In this document: in pieces, positions 9,001-15,541 of the stretch
How positions within the stretch are numbered: the stretch's first letter is position 1
Layout: each line of letters starts with the position of its first letter
Made by a program: the position numbers and the translations under genes
Notes under the pieces: generated by a model
The model's database searches: none
What the model saw: only the letters and a program-made list of their open reading frames with translations
Told to the model about the DNA's origin: nothing
NCBI GenBank assembly: GCA_902795975.1
Contig: CADBNE010000058.1
Coordinates: forward strand, 1-19,821
Reading direction: 5' to 3'
DNA length: 19,821 nt
Origin: an uncultured Erysipelotrichaceae bacterium
Lineage (GTDB): Bacteria; Bacillota_I; Bacilli_A; RF39; UBA660

Positions 9001-10696
9001 TATAAAGGTAGAAACTGATGTAGACTATGGTGATCAATTAACTAATATAGTTAAATATATTAATAATTTAAGTGAAAAAGAAAAAATAGTTACACATAAG
9101 TTATGGCTTGATGCTATACCTGAAGAAATATTTATTAATAATTTAAAACAAAAATATAATTATAAGCCTAATCCTTATGAAGTATGTCCTATTATAGGCG
9201 AATATGATAGTCCATCCACTCAATCACAAGGATTATTAATACATAATTTTGTAAGACAAGGTAATATACTTCTTGCAGGAAAGCAAGGAAGTGGTAAAGA
9301 AAATTTTATTACAACATTAATTCTTTCATCTGTTATTGATCATACACCAGATGAAGTTAATTTCTATATCATAGATTGTGGTACAGAATCAATGCAAGTG
9401 TTCTCTAAAATGCCACATGTAGGTGCTGTAGCACTTCAGGATGATACAGAGTTAGTTAGTGGAATATTAAATCTTGCAGTGCAAGAAATCGAAACAAGAA
9501 AAACTTTAATGTCAGATTATGCAGGTAGTTATGAAGATTATATTAAAGATAGTGGCAAAAAATTACCTATAATGGTATTTATTATAAATAACTATGATGT
9601 TTTCTCAGAAACATATTCTAAATTTACAGAAGGTATAGGTCAAATATTCCGTGATGGACCAAGATATGGTATATCATTTGTTGTATCTGAAATAGCACCT
9701 AATGCTATAAGAGGTAGAATTGCCCAAAACTTTACAACAAAATATATTTTACAACAAGCAGATGATGCACAATATAGATCTGATTTTGATGCACCTAGAG
9801 GATTAATTCCATCAAGACTATTTGGACGAGGATTAGTACTATCAGATAGAATAGCACTTGAATTTCAAACAGCTTATCTTGTAAAGAAAAATGAAATAAA
9901 TTCGTTTATAAGAGAAGCAAGTAAAACTTATACACAAGCTTATACATCACATGCTAAAAAAATACCAGTGGTTCCTCAAACAGTATATGATAATAAATTC
10001 TATGATCAATTAACTAATTTAAGTAATGTACCTATAGGATTTAATATAGATACTAAAATGGAAGAATTTTATGATTTTTCACAAAATCAATTTACTTCTA
10101 TTATTACAAACAGAGTAACAGAAGATAGAATGAGCTTTATGTATGCATTAATTAAAATGATTAATTCATTAGAGAATGTTAATGTTGAAATAATTGATTT
10201 CGCTGATTCAATTGAAAAAGATATTGGAGACATAAAAGTATATAATACTGATTATAAAAAAGCATTTGTAGATATAAATAATGAGATGCTAAAAAATAAG
10301 GATAAAGAGATTACAACAGTATATTTCTTTATGGGTATAGGTATGTATAAAACTAAAGTAGACCCAGAAGGAAAAGAATTATTAAATGCTATATTTAGTA
10401 GAGTTGGTGCCATTGAAAATGCTAAATTTATAATAATGGATACATTACCATCATTTAAAAATTTACAAGTAGATGCATGGTATCAAGCTAATGTTAATAC
10501 ATCATGTGGTATTTGGTTAGACGCAGATGCATCAAGTCAATTAATTATAAATGCTCCAAATTTAACTATTGAAGATAGAAAATTAAATTTCCCACAAATA
10601 GGATTTGCTATAATAAATAATAATCATCATATTATTAAACATATGATAGAATTTATTCCTGAAGATACTAAGGAGGAAGATAATAATGAAAAATAA
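6035..10696 (+). CDS. essC: Type VII secretion motor ATPase EssC
   Basis: This is the FtsK/SpoIIIE-type motor that drives export of WXG100-type proteins through the membrane. Its 1553 residues are slightly more than the roughly 1480-1500 of characterised EssC/YukBA. Domains seen: two N-terminal FHA-like domains (about 1-90 and 95-195), the linker with V-P-P-P (251-254), two membrane helices (about 268-288 and 298-318), a basic helical stretch, then the ATPase modules. Module 1 has a full P-loop G-T-T-G-S-G-K-S (734-741) and Walker B ending in D856-E857. Module 2 has G-K-Q-G-S-G-K-E (1082-1089), with Glu instead of Ser/Thr. Module 3 has no recognisable P-loop (about 1350-1375). Translation starts at GTG, 7 nt after AGGAG. 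The gene overlaps yukD by 11 nt. EssA, EssB and EsaA genes, usual partners, are not in the window. Confidence 0.95.
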   Translation: MRIYLASKTNITKFRLETEEDDFFSYSYIVPGTSESFLITFEKKDNKWYVKSNGSVNVYDGTTSLNSMELVEYKNCTIKLLGQSDLINIWPLPDKKKEEYALNVANLNELTIGSNENCNICFKNSALAPTQIVIKKVGNDNVVSVVQDAKYYSYLNNSRITANKKIYAGDTIFANGFKLIWMKNFIIINNPNTAIKVTNMSAYQDFSTFDNSKVAPVSDEESNIDIYTDENYFYHTPRIKEVAEEQEFDIVPPPGSAISEDIPWYLKLGTSITMGASCFVMSWSIFSSLSAGRGIKSVIPQIVMVSAMLLGMFLFPKLLANYQKKRARAKEEKRITKYTEYLDKKEKEIELAKKRYIQIMNENILPSIVCKNIALTANNRNFWSREINDNEFMDVRLGLGTIENPIKIKTQISEFVLDEDILQTKLRELIEKNEKLNGVPISLPLTEKNISAFICINQQMNPQEYFKNIMVQLVALQSAADLKIAIFTNEQNAKYWEYAKLLPHCWSEDKSFRYFATNVEESKELSSKLQEEMKHRKSVINGKEALKDHNDETVKIDSTKGYQNFDTYFLIICDCYKNNIRIPIVEDILNNKDQNLGFSFSIISNSLKNLPSECDTFIEIGGKDGCILERNISSKNQQAFLVECDNDIDMTAISKRLLNIPLVPKEGLSVLPQSLSFLEMYGVSKIEQLNILNRWKTNNPVVSLSAPIGVYASGDTFKLNLHEKFHGPHGLIAGTTGSGKSEFIITYILSMCVNYHPYEVQFVLIDYKGGGLAGAFENRELGTRIPHLAGTITNLDTASMNRTLVSIQSELTRRQQIFNQTRDSLGEGTVDIYKYQKFYREGIVDEPLPHLFIISDEFAELKSQQPEFMDNLISTARIGRSLGVHLILATQKPSGVVNDQIWSNSKFKVCLKVQDRGDSMEVLKKPDAASIKEAGRFYLQVGNDDFFDKGQSGWSGAKYVPSDRIIKKNDDSISFVNNTGDVYKSIKDIIKVETDVDYGDQLTNIVKYINNLSEKEKIVTHKLWLDAIPEEIFINNLKQKYNYKPNPYEVCPIIGEYDSPSTQSQGLLIHNFVRQGNILLAGKQGSGKENFITTLILSSVIDHTPDEVNFYIIDCGTESMQVFSKMPHVGAVALQDDTELVSGILNLAVQEIETRKTLMSDYAGSYEDYIKDSGKKLPIMVFIINNYDVFSETYSKFTEGIGQIFRDGPRYGISFVVSEIAPNAIRGRIAQNFTTKYILQQADDAQYRSDFDAPRGLIPSRLFGRGLVLSDRIALEFQTAYLVKKNEINSFIREASKTYTQAYTSHAKKIPVVPQTVYDNKFYDQLTNLSNVPIGFNIDTKMEEFYDFSQNQFTSIITNRVTEDRMSFMYALIKMINSLENVNVEIIDFADSIEKDIGDIKVYNTDYKKAFVDINNEMLKNKDKEITTVYFFMGIGMYKTKVDPEGKELLNAIFSRVGAIENAKFIIMDTLPSFKNLQVDAWYQANVNTSCGIWLDADASSQLIINAPNLTIEDRKLNFPQIGFAIINNNHHIIKHMIEFIPEDTKEEDNNEK

Positions 10697-10940
10697 ATAT
10701 CTTGTTGAATTATATGTTCCTTCGCTAGATCAAATATATGATATATATATACCTGCAAACAGAAGAATAGGTAATATAGTAATATTAATAAATAAAGCTT
10801 TATTTGAAATAACTAATGGAGAATATAAAGGTTCAAATACATCAAACTTGTTTGATAGAGATACAGGAAATAGATTTGATCCAAATCAATTAGTTAGAGA
10901 AAGCAATATAAAAAATGGTTCAGGAATAATATTAATATAA
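10686..10940 (+). CDS. esaB: YukD/EsaB ubiquitin-like T7SS protein
   Basis: This small cytoplasmic protein of 84 residues matches YukD/EsaB, the ubiquitin-fold partner of Firmicutes type VII secretion systems. Seen: beta-rich starts (Y-L-V-E-L-Y-V-P), a Y-D-I-Y-I-P strand, a helix with I-V-I-L-I-N-K-A-L, and an ending I-K-N-G-S-G-I-I-L-I like other YukD proteins. It lies 3' of essC and overlaps its end by 11 nt, with a strong AGGAGG (10671-10676) inside the essC coding sequence, so translation is probably coupled. In B. subtilis and S. aureus the equivalent gene lies upstream of essC/yukBA, so the order is swapped here. A terminator follows, making essC-esaB a two-gene unit. Confidence 0.85.
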   Translation: MKNKYLVELYVPSLDQIYDIYIPANRRIGNIVILINKALFEITNGEYKGSNTSNLFDRDTGNRFDPNQLVRESNIKNGSGIILI

Positions 10941-10943
10941 TGT

Positions 10944-10972
10944 AAAGAGAATAGTAATTATTCTCTTTTTTT
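10944..10972 (+). terminator. Terminator after esaB
   Basis: A 10-bp stem pairs AAAGAGAATA (10944-10953) with TATTCTCTTT (10959-10968) around a 5-nt loop, with a T run to 10972. It begins four bases after the stop codon and closes the essC-esaB unit. Confidence 0.85.
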
Positions 10973-11001
10973 GTTAATCAATTATTAAAATGTGATATAT
11001 T
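10971..11001 (+). promoter_or_regulatory. Possible promoter of the lipoprotein gene
   Basis: TATATT (10996-11001) is preceded by TGA, giving an extended -10. The best -35 is TTGTTA (10971-10976), at a long 19-nt spacing that touches the preceding terminator's T run. It is moderately convincing and needed because of that terminator. Confidence 0.45.
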
Positions 11002-11018
11002 AATGTTGGAGGATATGT

Positions 11019-12683
11019 ATGAAACTAAAACGTGTTAATAAAAAAGCAATTTATTATTTGAAAAAAACTATTGTATTACCAATGATTATTACAACTACAA
11101 TATCTTTAGCAAGCTGTTTAGATAATAAAGATATCCAAGGTATTGATGATGATAAAAAAGATAGAAGAAAAGAAAGAACAACATTATCTAATGAAATAGA
11201 AGAAAAAACAACTAAAGAAGAAATATCTAATTATGAAAGTATAGATATAGAAAATGATAAAAATATTGAGAATGTAACTGAGAATAAGAATTTTGAATTA
11301 GATGAACAAAAATATAATATAGTAGTTGATTTATCAAATGTTAATACAGATTCAGTAATAAAACAAATAGATGAAATGAATGTTAATTATCCATATAGTG
11401 AATATTTTAATACTACTGAAGCATTAAAAAGATATTATTCTATGGATGAATATAATAGTGATAAAAAGTTAAATATAATTACAGATAATGGTATAAATAA
11501 AAATAAGCTATTAGAATGTGTATTATCAAATAACGAATTGTTTTTAAAAGAAACTAAATATACATATTTGAGTGAATTATCTAATAGTGATATAAATTCT
11601 GCTATTAACGCTATAGTAGATACATTAAATAAAAGAATTAAAGAAGATATAGATTTAGAACAGTTAGATACAAATTTATCAAATTTAAAAATAGTTCAAT
11701 CTGATAGATGTGGTAATGCATCTGTATCAAATGATGATATGATACTATCTATTAATCCAAAAGCTATAGCAGCACTTGGTGATAAAGATTTCTTTTATAA
11801 AGTAATATGTCATGAGTCTAATCATTTAGTACAAATAAATAGTGATATAGAAAAGAAAAATGAAAAATATGATAGAAATATGGGAATACTATATGTATGG
11901 AATGATTTAGAAATAAATCCTTTAGAATATCAATGGCTAATAGAAGCTAGTGCTGAAAAAATAATGCAAATGGAAACTAGTGATAAATTAGGAAAAGTAA
12001 TGTATGAAGATATGATAAAAGATTTAGATTCATTAACACTTAGTTGTATTTTTAATGATGATATAGATGAATTAACTATTCCTAAGATAACTTTGCAACC
12101 TGATTTAGATAAATTATTTAATACATTTAATTGTAAAGATGATAATGAAAAACAAGAATTAATAAATATGCTTTATACATTTGAAATAGTTGATGATACT
12201 GCTAACGATTCATTTGATAATTTTTATCAAAGTAAGAATGGAGAAGTAATGGATATTAATGAAAGATATCTATTATCTAACTATTGTGCTGAAACATTAT
12301 CAAAATATTATTATAAAGGTTTAATAACTAAATTAAAAACTAATAGTACAAATTTATATGATGTATTTAATCTTATGGCAGTAAATGAAGCTGATATGAA
12401 TAGAATAACAAGATTTCATGGTTGTAATTCAAATGAACAAAAAGAATTTATAACATATTATAATAAAATACAGGAAAATATGTTTTCATTACTTTCAGAA
12501 TCAACTAATATAGAAAAAGATGAATTATATTATATGTATGATACATATTATGATTATAAAACTAATTATAATTATGAATCCAACTTATTAAATGACAATC
12601 AAAAAGTAATATTACAAAATATTATAGAAACTAGAAATCAAATAAAACCTGACGACAATTTGTATACCTATGTTAATAAATAA
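11019..12683 (+). CDS. Putative surface lipoprotein metallopeptidase in the T7SS locus
   Basis: I do not recognise a named family. The 554-residue product starts with a basic stretch, a hydrophobic segment and a lipobox L-A-S-C (Cys33), so it is predicted to be a Sec-exported lipoprotein on the outer face of the membrane. A low-complexity charged linker follows (about 36-95). The core contains H-E-S-N-H-L-V-Q (265-272), an HExxH zinc-peptidase signature. An E-A-S-A-E segment 40 residues later (309-313) could give the third ligand, as in gluzincins. The rest is helical and rich in Asn, Asp, Tyr and Lys. GGAGG lies 6 nt before the ATG. It is its own transcription unit between essC-esaB and the WXG100-like genes. 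Cleaving exported proteins or opening the wall for export are inferences; peptidase activity is unproven. Confidence 0.65.
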   Translation: MKLKRVNKKAIYYLKKTIVLPMIITTTISLASCLDNKDIQGIDDDKKDRRKERTTLSNEIEEKTTKEEISNYESIDIENDKNIENVTENKNFELDEQKYNIVVDLSNVNTDSVIKQIDEMNVNYPYSEYFNTTEALKRYYSMDEYNSDKKLNIITDNGINKNKLLECVLSNNELFLKETKYTYLSELSNSDINSAINAIVDTLNKRIKEDIDLEQLDTNLSNLKIVQSDRCGNASVSNDDMILSINPKAIAALGDKDFFYKVICHESNHLVQINSDIEKKNEKYDRNMGILYVWNDLEINPLEYQWLIEASAEKIMQMETSDKLGKVMYEDMIKDLDSLTLSCIFNDDIDELTIPKITLQPDLDKLFNTFNCKDDNEKQELINMLYTFEIVDDTANDSFDNFYQSKNGEVMDINERYLLSNYCAETLSKYYYKGLITKLKTNSTNLYDVFNLMAVNEADMNRITRFHGCNSNEQKEFITYYNKIQENMFSLLSESTNIEKDELYYMYDTYYDYKTNYNYESNLLNDNQKVILQNIIETRNQIKPDDNLYTYVNK

Positions 12684-12693
12684 TTTAAATAAC

Positions 12694-12722
12694 TTGAAAG
12701 TGTAAAAAAAATATGGTAATAT
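12694..12722 (+). promoter_or_regulatory. Promoter of the WXG100-like gene cluster
   Basis: TTGAAA (12694-12699), a 17-nt spacer and TAATAT (12717-12722), with TG at the extended -10 position (12714-12715). A 6-bp inverted repeat (TATGGT at 12712-12717, ACCATA at 12726-12731) overlaps the -10 and the likely start of transcription, so it may be an operator or a 5' leader hairpin. AGGAG follows at 12751-12755. Confidence 0.75.
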
Positions 12723-12762
12723 GAAACCATAAGGTAGTTTTAAGATAGGTAGGAGATATTCT

Positions 12763-13095
12763 ATGAGTGATATTTACAATTCAACTGCTATAAATGAACA
12801 ATTAGTAGAAAGATTAATCCTTAATTTAGGAGATTATGCAGAAAGAAGTAATAAGATAATTAATGATATTAATTCTTTAGCTGCAGATACTAAGAGTTAT
12901 TTTGAATGTGATGCAGGAAATAAGTTTAGAAGTAAATGTGAACAAATCACTTCAGAGAAGAATACCTTAAATAAGAATATCTTAAGTTATACAAATGATT
13001 TAGTACGTTTAAAGGCTCACTATGAAAAAATTTCTAGTGAAACAGCTGCTATATTAAAAAGTGCTGAATCACAAGTTGAGGGAAAGAGAGGATAG
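12763..13095 (+). CDS. WXG100-like small helical protein (variant turn)
   Basis: This 110-residue, mostly helical protein has the size and helix-turn-helix layout of WXG100/ESX proteins. The central turn reads Y-F-E-C-D-A-G-N-K-F (46-55), so the W-x-G is replaced by an F/C-D-A-G variant. It has no signal peptide and no clear C-terminal YxxxD/E. It is the first gene of a tightly spaced series (gaps of 3-8 nt) read from a good promoter behind the lipoprotein gene. Likely a T7SS substrate or a substrate partner that folds as a four-helix bundle with a neighbour; the role is inferred from context and shape. The start is supported by AGGAG at 7-nt spacing. The two cysteines (49 and 59) flanking the turn are unusual for an ESX protein. 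Confidence 0.7.
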   Translation: MSDIYNSTAINEQLVERLILNLGDYAERSNKIINDINSLAADTKSYFECDAGNKFRSKCEQITSEKNTLNKNILSYTNDLVRLKAHYEKISSETAAILKSAESQVEGKRG

Positions 13096-13098
13096 AAT

Positions 13099-13422
13099 AT
13101 GTCAAAAGATAATGTAACAATTGGAGACATGACCGTTGGTTACAGCGGTAAAGGTATGGATAGCTTTAAAGATTCATTAAAAGAAATGCTTGTTGATGAA
13201 GTAGAGGATGCTTTAGATGAATTAGAGAGCACTGTTAAAGAAAATTTAGCAAATTGCTGGACAGGTGAATCTAAGGATAAATATGTAAAAAAATTAAAAT
13301 CTCAAATCGAAGATGTTGAAGATGAATTAAAAGATGAATGGAAAGATTTATCAGCAAGATTAACAGAAGTTGCAGATTTTTATAAAGCTCAAGATGAAGC
13401 TTTAGCAGAATGGGAGGGATAA
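13099..13422 (+). CDS. WXG100-family T7SS substrate
   Basis: This 107-residue protein has two long charged helices around a canonical W54-T-G56 turn, the hallmark of WXG100 proteins exported by EssC. Near the end Y95-K-A-Q-D99 fits the YxxxD/E secretion signal, and it is the only protein in this series with both features. The helices are unusually acidic (repeated E-D-x-E-D). It is probably the main secreted ESX protein or the signal-bearing member of a heterodimer with a neighbouring gene product. It starts 3 nt after the upstream stop, with its Shine-Dalgarno (GAGAGGAT) inside the preceding coding sequence. It would be equivalent to EsxA by family, but orthology cannot be claimed from sequence reading alone. 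Confidence 0.88.
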   Translation: MSKDNVTIGDMTVGYSGKGMDSFKDSLKEMLVDEVEDALDELESTVKENLANCWTGESKDKYVKKLKSQIEDVEDELKDEWKDLSARLTEVADFYKAQDEALAEWEG

Positions 13423-13425
13423 TTT

Positions 13426-13926
13426 ATGGCAAGTTTTCAAGACGCAACAACTGAAAAAAGTACATTTGCAGCTTCATCATCATTTGATACAAGAATATCA
13501 AGTCGTGAAGCTACAAGAGAAGGTGGAAAAGGAATTCCTACAATTGGTTTTGCCGGACTAAGTTATCTTGATTTAGTAGGTATGAATGCTCCTAAAGCAA
13601 GAGAAGCAGCAGATAACATGGTTGGAGAATTAAATAAAACTATGAAAATGATTGAAGGATTAACTGTTGATCAAAGTGTTTTAGATGGTGCTATTAAGAG
13701 TGATGAAGTACAAAAAGCATTAAAAGACTATATTGATAAAGAAAAAAGATTACTATCTGCAATAGTAAGTGATTTAAAAGGATTATGTGATAAATTATAT
13801 GAAATCTCAAAAGCTTGGGAAAAGAGTACAGATTCTTTTGGTCAAAATACTATCGCAGGTGCTGCTGCATCTAACTTTAGTGATGTTACTACAGGATATA
13901 CTACACAATTCACATCAACAAAGTAG
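13426..13926 (+). CDS. T7SS-associated helical protein, 166 residues
   Basis: I do not recognise a named family. The first 40 or so residues are Ser/Thr-rich and probably disordered. Two amphipathic helices follow (about 55-80 and 90-133), ending in A-W-E-K-S (Trp131). The last 30 residues are Ala/Ser/Thr/Gly-rich with no charge. There is no signal peptide or membrane segment. The helix-loop-helix core flanked by flexible ends, and the position three bases after a WXG100 gene, suggest a larger ESX-like substrate or chaperone. It is preceded by GGAGGGAT. The codons are less AT-extreme than those of the lipoprotein, which may mean high expression; that impression is by eye. Confidence 0.6.
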   Translation: MASFQDATTEKSTFAASSSFDTRISSREATREGGKGIPTIGFAGLSYLDLVGMNAPKAREAADNMVGELNKTMKMIEGLTVDQSVLDGAIKSDEVQKALKDYIDKEKRLLSAIVSDLKGLCDKLYEISKAWEKSTDSFGQNTIAGAAASNFSDVTTGYTTQFTSTK

Positions 13927-13934
13927 GATAATAT

Positions 13935-14201
13935 ATGGATGATGTAGAAAAATTAAGAGTTGCAGAAAACTTTGGCGGAGATATTGGTAATGTTGATATC
14001 GTTATCAATAATGTTTTAACAAGCCTTGGTGCCGCAATGAATGAACTTGAACAACATTATAAAATAGATGACGAACCTGCGGATAGACGTAAGATGCGTC
14101 AAATATATGATATGTTAAAAGGTGAAAAAGAATATTTGCGTGGAACTGTAACTAATGCACTTAATGATCAAAAACAATATTTAAATAGTGTAATTGAGTA
14201 A
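13935..14201 (+). CDS. Small helical protein of the T7SS cluster, 88 residues
   Basis: I do not recognise a family. The protein is short and helical: a helix around 18-42 (V-D-I-V-I-N-N-V-L-T-S-L), a break at I-D-D-E-P-A-D (44-50), and a second helix to the end. This is the ESX hairpin shape, but with no W-x-G; the turn is a Pro-containing acidic loop instead. No YxxxD/E is seen at the C-terminus. It starts 8 nt after the preceding stop, with a weak AGGA overlapping that stop. It is the last gene before an internal terminator-like hairpin. It may be the non-secreted partner of a neighbour; this is inference from context. Confidence 0.55.
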   Translation: MDDVEKLRVAENFGGDIGNVDIVINNVLTSLGAAMNELEQHYKIDDEPADRRKMRQIYDMLKGEKEYLRGTVTNALNDQKQYLNSVIE

Positions 14202-14211
14202 TATGTGCTTT

Positions 14212-14246
14212 AAAAGATTAGCTACTTATTAGGTAACTAGTCTTTT
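14212..14246 (+). terminator. Hairpin inside the WXG100-like cluster
   Basis: AAAAGATTAG (14212-14221) pairs with CTAGTCTTTT (14237-14246) with one G-U pair. Inside it, TACTT and AGGTA add a second 5-bp stem around a 3-nt loop. Only five T follow, and no promoter is visible between it and the next gene 17 nt later, so it probably acts as a partial terminator or processing site that sets the level of the next two genes. Confidence 0.7.
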
Positions 14247-14262
14247 TAATACGGAGGTAGCT

Positions 14263-14544
14263 ATGGCAGTAAATATAGATACACAAAAAATAAGAAACTG
14301 TGGAAACGATATATTAAAACTTGTTGAAGATTTAAGAGGAACATATACAAGTATGTTTAATGAACTATCTAATGTTTCAAATTCAAGAATATGGGTTGGA
14401 GATAATGCTGATAAATTTATTTCATCTTTAGCACAAGATAAATTAGCATTTATGAATTATGTAAATTCTTTATCTAAATATGGTAATTTTTTATTAGATT
14501 CTGCAACACAATATGAGAAAACTATTAATGGAGTGAGAAGATAA
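14263..14544 (+). CDS. WXG100-family protein
   Basis: This 93-residue protein has two helices and a W44-V-G46 turn in R-I-W-V-G-D-N-A-D-K-F, a clear WXG100 signature including the W-x-G-x-x-A-x-x-F spacing. The C-terminus (Y-E-K-T-I-N-G-V-R-R) lacks a YxxxD/E, so it may be carried out by a partner or form a homodimer. It has a strong GGAGGT 4 nt before the ATG, directly behind the internal hairpin. It pairs with the next gene, which starts two bases after its stop; such tandem pairs often encode ESX heterodimers. A predicted T7SS substrate, with good confidence in the family and none in the specific role. Confidence 0.85.
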   Translation: MAVNIDTQKIRNCGNDILKLVEDLRGTYTSMFNELSNVSNSRIWVGDNADKFISSLAQDKLAFMNYVNSLSKYGNFLLDSATQYEKTINGVRR

Positions 14545-14545
14545 A

Positions 14546-14857
14546 ATGGCTAAACTTTATTATGAAGATTGGAATGTTAGATATAACGTTCAACAAAGTT
14601 TAAATGATGCATGTAATCATATAGATATGTTAGTTGAAATGGCAAATAATCTTAAAACTACTGATGACTTTTGTGAAAATTCTAATTTAGAGATAATGAA
14701 AAATAAATTTAGAGATGCTAAAAGAGATATACATAACTTATATGATTGGGTTTCAAAAAGTATGAATGATATTAATGGAGTAAATTCAAATATAGATTCA
14801 TATGCTGATAGTTTACCAAGTTACACAGTTGAAAATAGAAAAGAATTTATTAAATAA
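14546..14857 (+). CDS. Small helical T7SS partner protein, 103 residues
   Basis: I do not recognise a family. A predicted helical hairpin: helix about 12-37, a short acidic loop (T-T-D-D-F-C-E-N-S-N, 38-47), helix about 48-85, then a tail with S-L-P-S-Y. There is no W-x-G in the loop, and the tail has no YxxxD/E. The start is one base after the upstream WXG100 stop, so the two are likely translated together and may form a heterodimer. The ribosome binding site is weak, which fits coupling. A terminator overlapping its stop codon ends this pair. Confidence 0.6.
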   Translation: MAKLYYEDWNVRYNVQQSLNDACNHIDMLVEMANNLKTTDDFCENSNLEIMKNKFRDAKRDIHNLYDWVSKSMNDINGVNSNIDSYADSLPSYTVENRKEFIK

Positions 14858-14888
14858 AAGATTAGTGAATGCTAATCTTTTTCTTTTT
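14856..14888 (+). terminator. Terminator ending the WXG100-like cluster
   Basis: AAAAGATTAG (14856-14865) pairs perfectly with CTAATCTTTT (14872-14881) around a 6-nt loop, followed by a T-rich tract. The left arm is identical in all ten bases to that of the hairpin at 14212 and overlaps the stop codon. Confidence 0.85.
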
Positions 14889-14889
14889 G

Positions 14890-14918
14890 TTGCATTTTAC
14901 CTCTTTTTATTATATAAT
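14890..14918 (+). promoter_or_regulatory. Promoter of the DUF4176 gene pair
   Basis: TTGCAT (14890-14895), a 17-nt spacer and a perfect TATAAT (14913-14918). It lies right behind the terminator, so the DUF4176 pair is a separate transcription unit. Confidence 0.8.
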
Positions 14919-14945
14919 TTTATATAGTAAGATAGGGTGATTATC

Positions 14946-15521
14946 GTGAATAATAGTATTGAATATTTACCAATAGGTACTATATGTAATATTAAAACTA
15001 ACAATAAGCCAGTTATGATAATTGGGTATTATTCTATTGAATATTCAGGAAGTATAAAGATGTATGATTATAAAGGTTGTGATTATCCTGAAGGTTTATT
15101 AAAAAATAATATAATATCTTTTAATAAATCAGATATTATAGAAGTATTATATAATGGCTATATAAATGATGATTTTAATAAATTTAATTCAATAATAACT
15201 GAGCAAAAAGTTAATACTAATGTAAAAGAAAATGATAAACAAATTTTTTCAAACATTAAATTTGATGAAAATGGTGTAGTTGTTTATACAGAATTAAATA
15301 GTGAAAAAAATAATGTAAATATTAAAAATGAAATAGATACACCAAAGCAGAATAATTTTGTTAATCCATTCTATAAACAATATTCATCTGATAATGATTC
15401 TACTATACAAGATTCAAACGAATGGCCTATATTTAAAAATATTGTTTTTGATGAAAATGGTACAGTAGTACAAATTGAAGAGTATACATCTGAAGAAAAA
15501 AATAAAAAGAATGAAGAGTAG
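14946..15521 (+). CDS. DUF4176 protein with two FDENG motifs
   Basis: The N-terminal domain (about 7-82) has the DUF4176 pattern: Y-L-P-I-G-T-I, V-M-I-I-G-Y, Y-D-Y-x-G-C-D-Y-P-E-G and a closing G-Y-x-N-D-x-x-x-x-F. DUF4176 proteins are commonly encoded in Firmicutes type VII secretion loci, but their biochemical role is unknown. A low-complexity Asn/Lys/Glu-rich tail follows, with two copies of a short motif, I-K-F-D-E-N-G-V-V-V (104-113) and I-V-F-D-E-N-G-T-V-V (166-175). There is no signal peptide or membrane segment, so it is probably cytoplasmic or a T7SS substrate. I chose GTG 14946 because AGGGTG (14934-14939) lies 6 nt upstream; an in-frame GTG at 14937 has no such site. It is followed 20 nt later by a related gene, probably a tandem duplicate. 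Confidence 0.8.
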   Translation: MNNSIEYLPIGTICNIKTNNKPVMIIGYYSIEYSGSIKMYDYKGCDYPEGLLKNNIISFNKSDIIEVLYNGYINDDFNKFNSIITEQKVNTNVKENDKQIFSNIKFDENGVVVYTELNSEKNNVNIKNEIDTPKQNNFVNPFYKQYSSDNDSTIQDSNEWPIFKNIVFDENGTVVQIEEYTSEEKNKKNEE

Positions 15522-15541
15522 AAAAGGAAGAAGGTATAAAA

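Noticed and set aside
11015..11038. Alternative ATG at 11015 for the lipoprotein gene
   Set aside because: It is in another frame and runs into a stop after seven codons. The ATG at 11019 has the better ribosome spacing and opens the long frame.
11019..12683. The HExxH protein as a type VII secreted effector
   Set aside because: It has a Sec-type signal with a lipobox and no WXG, LXG or C-terminal YxxxD/E feature, so it should reach the surface by another route.
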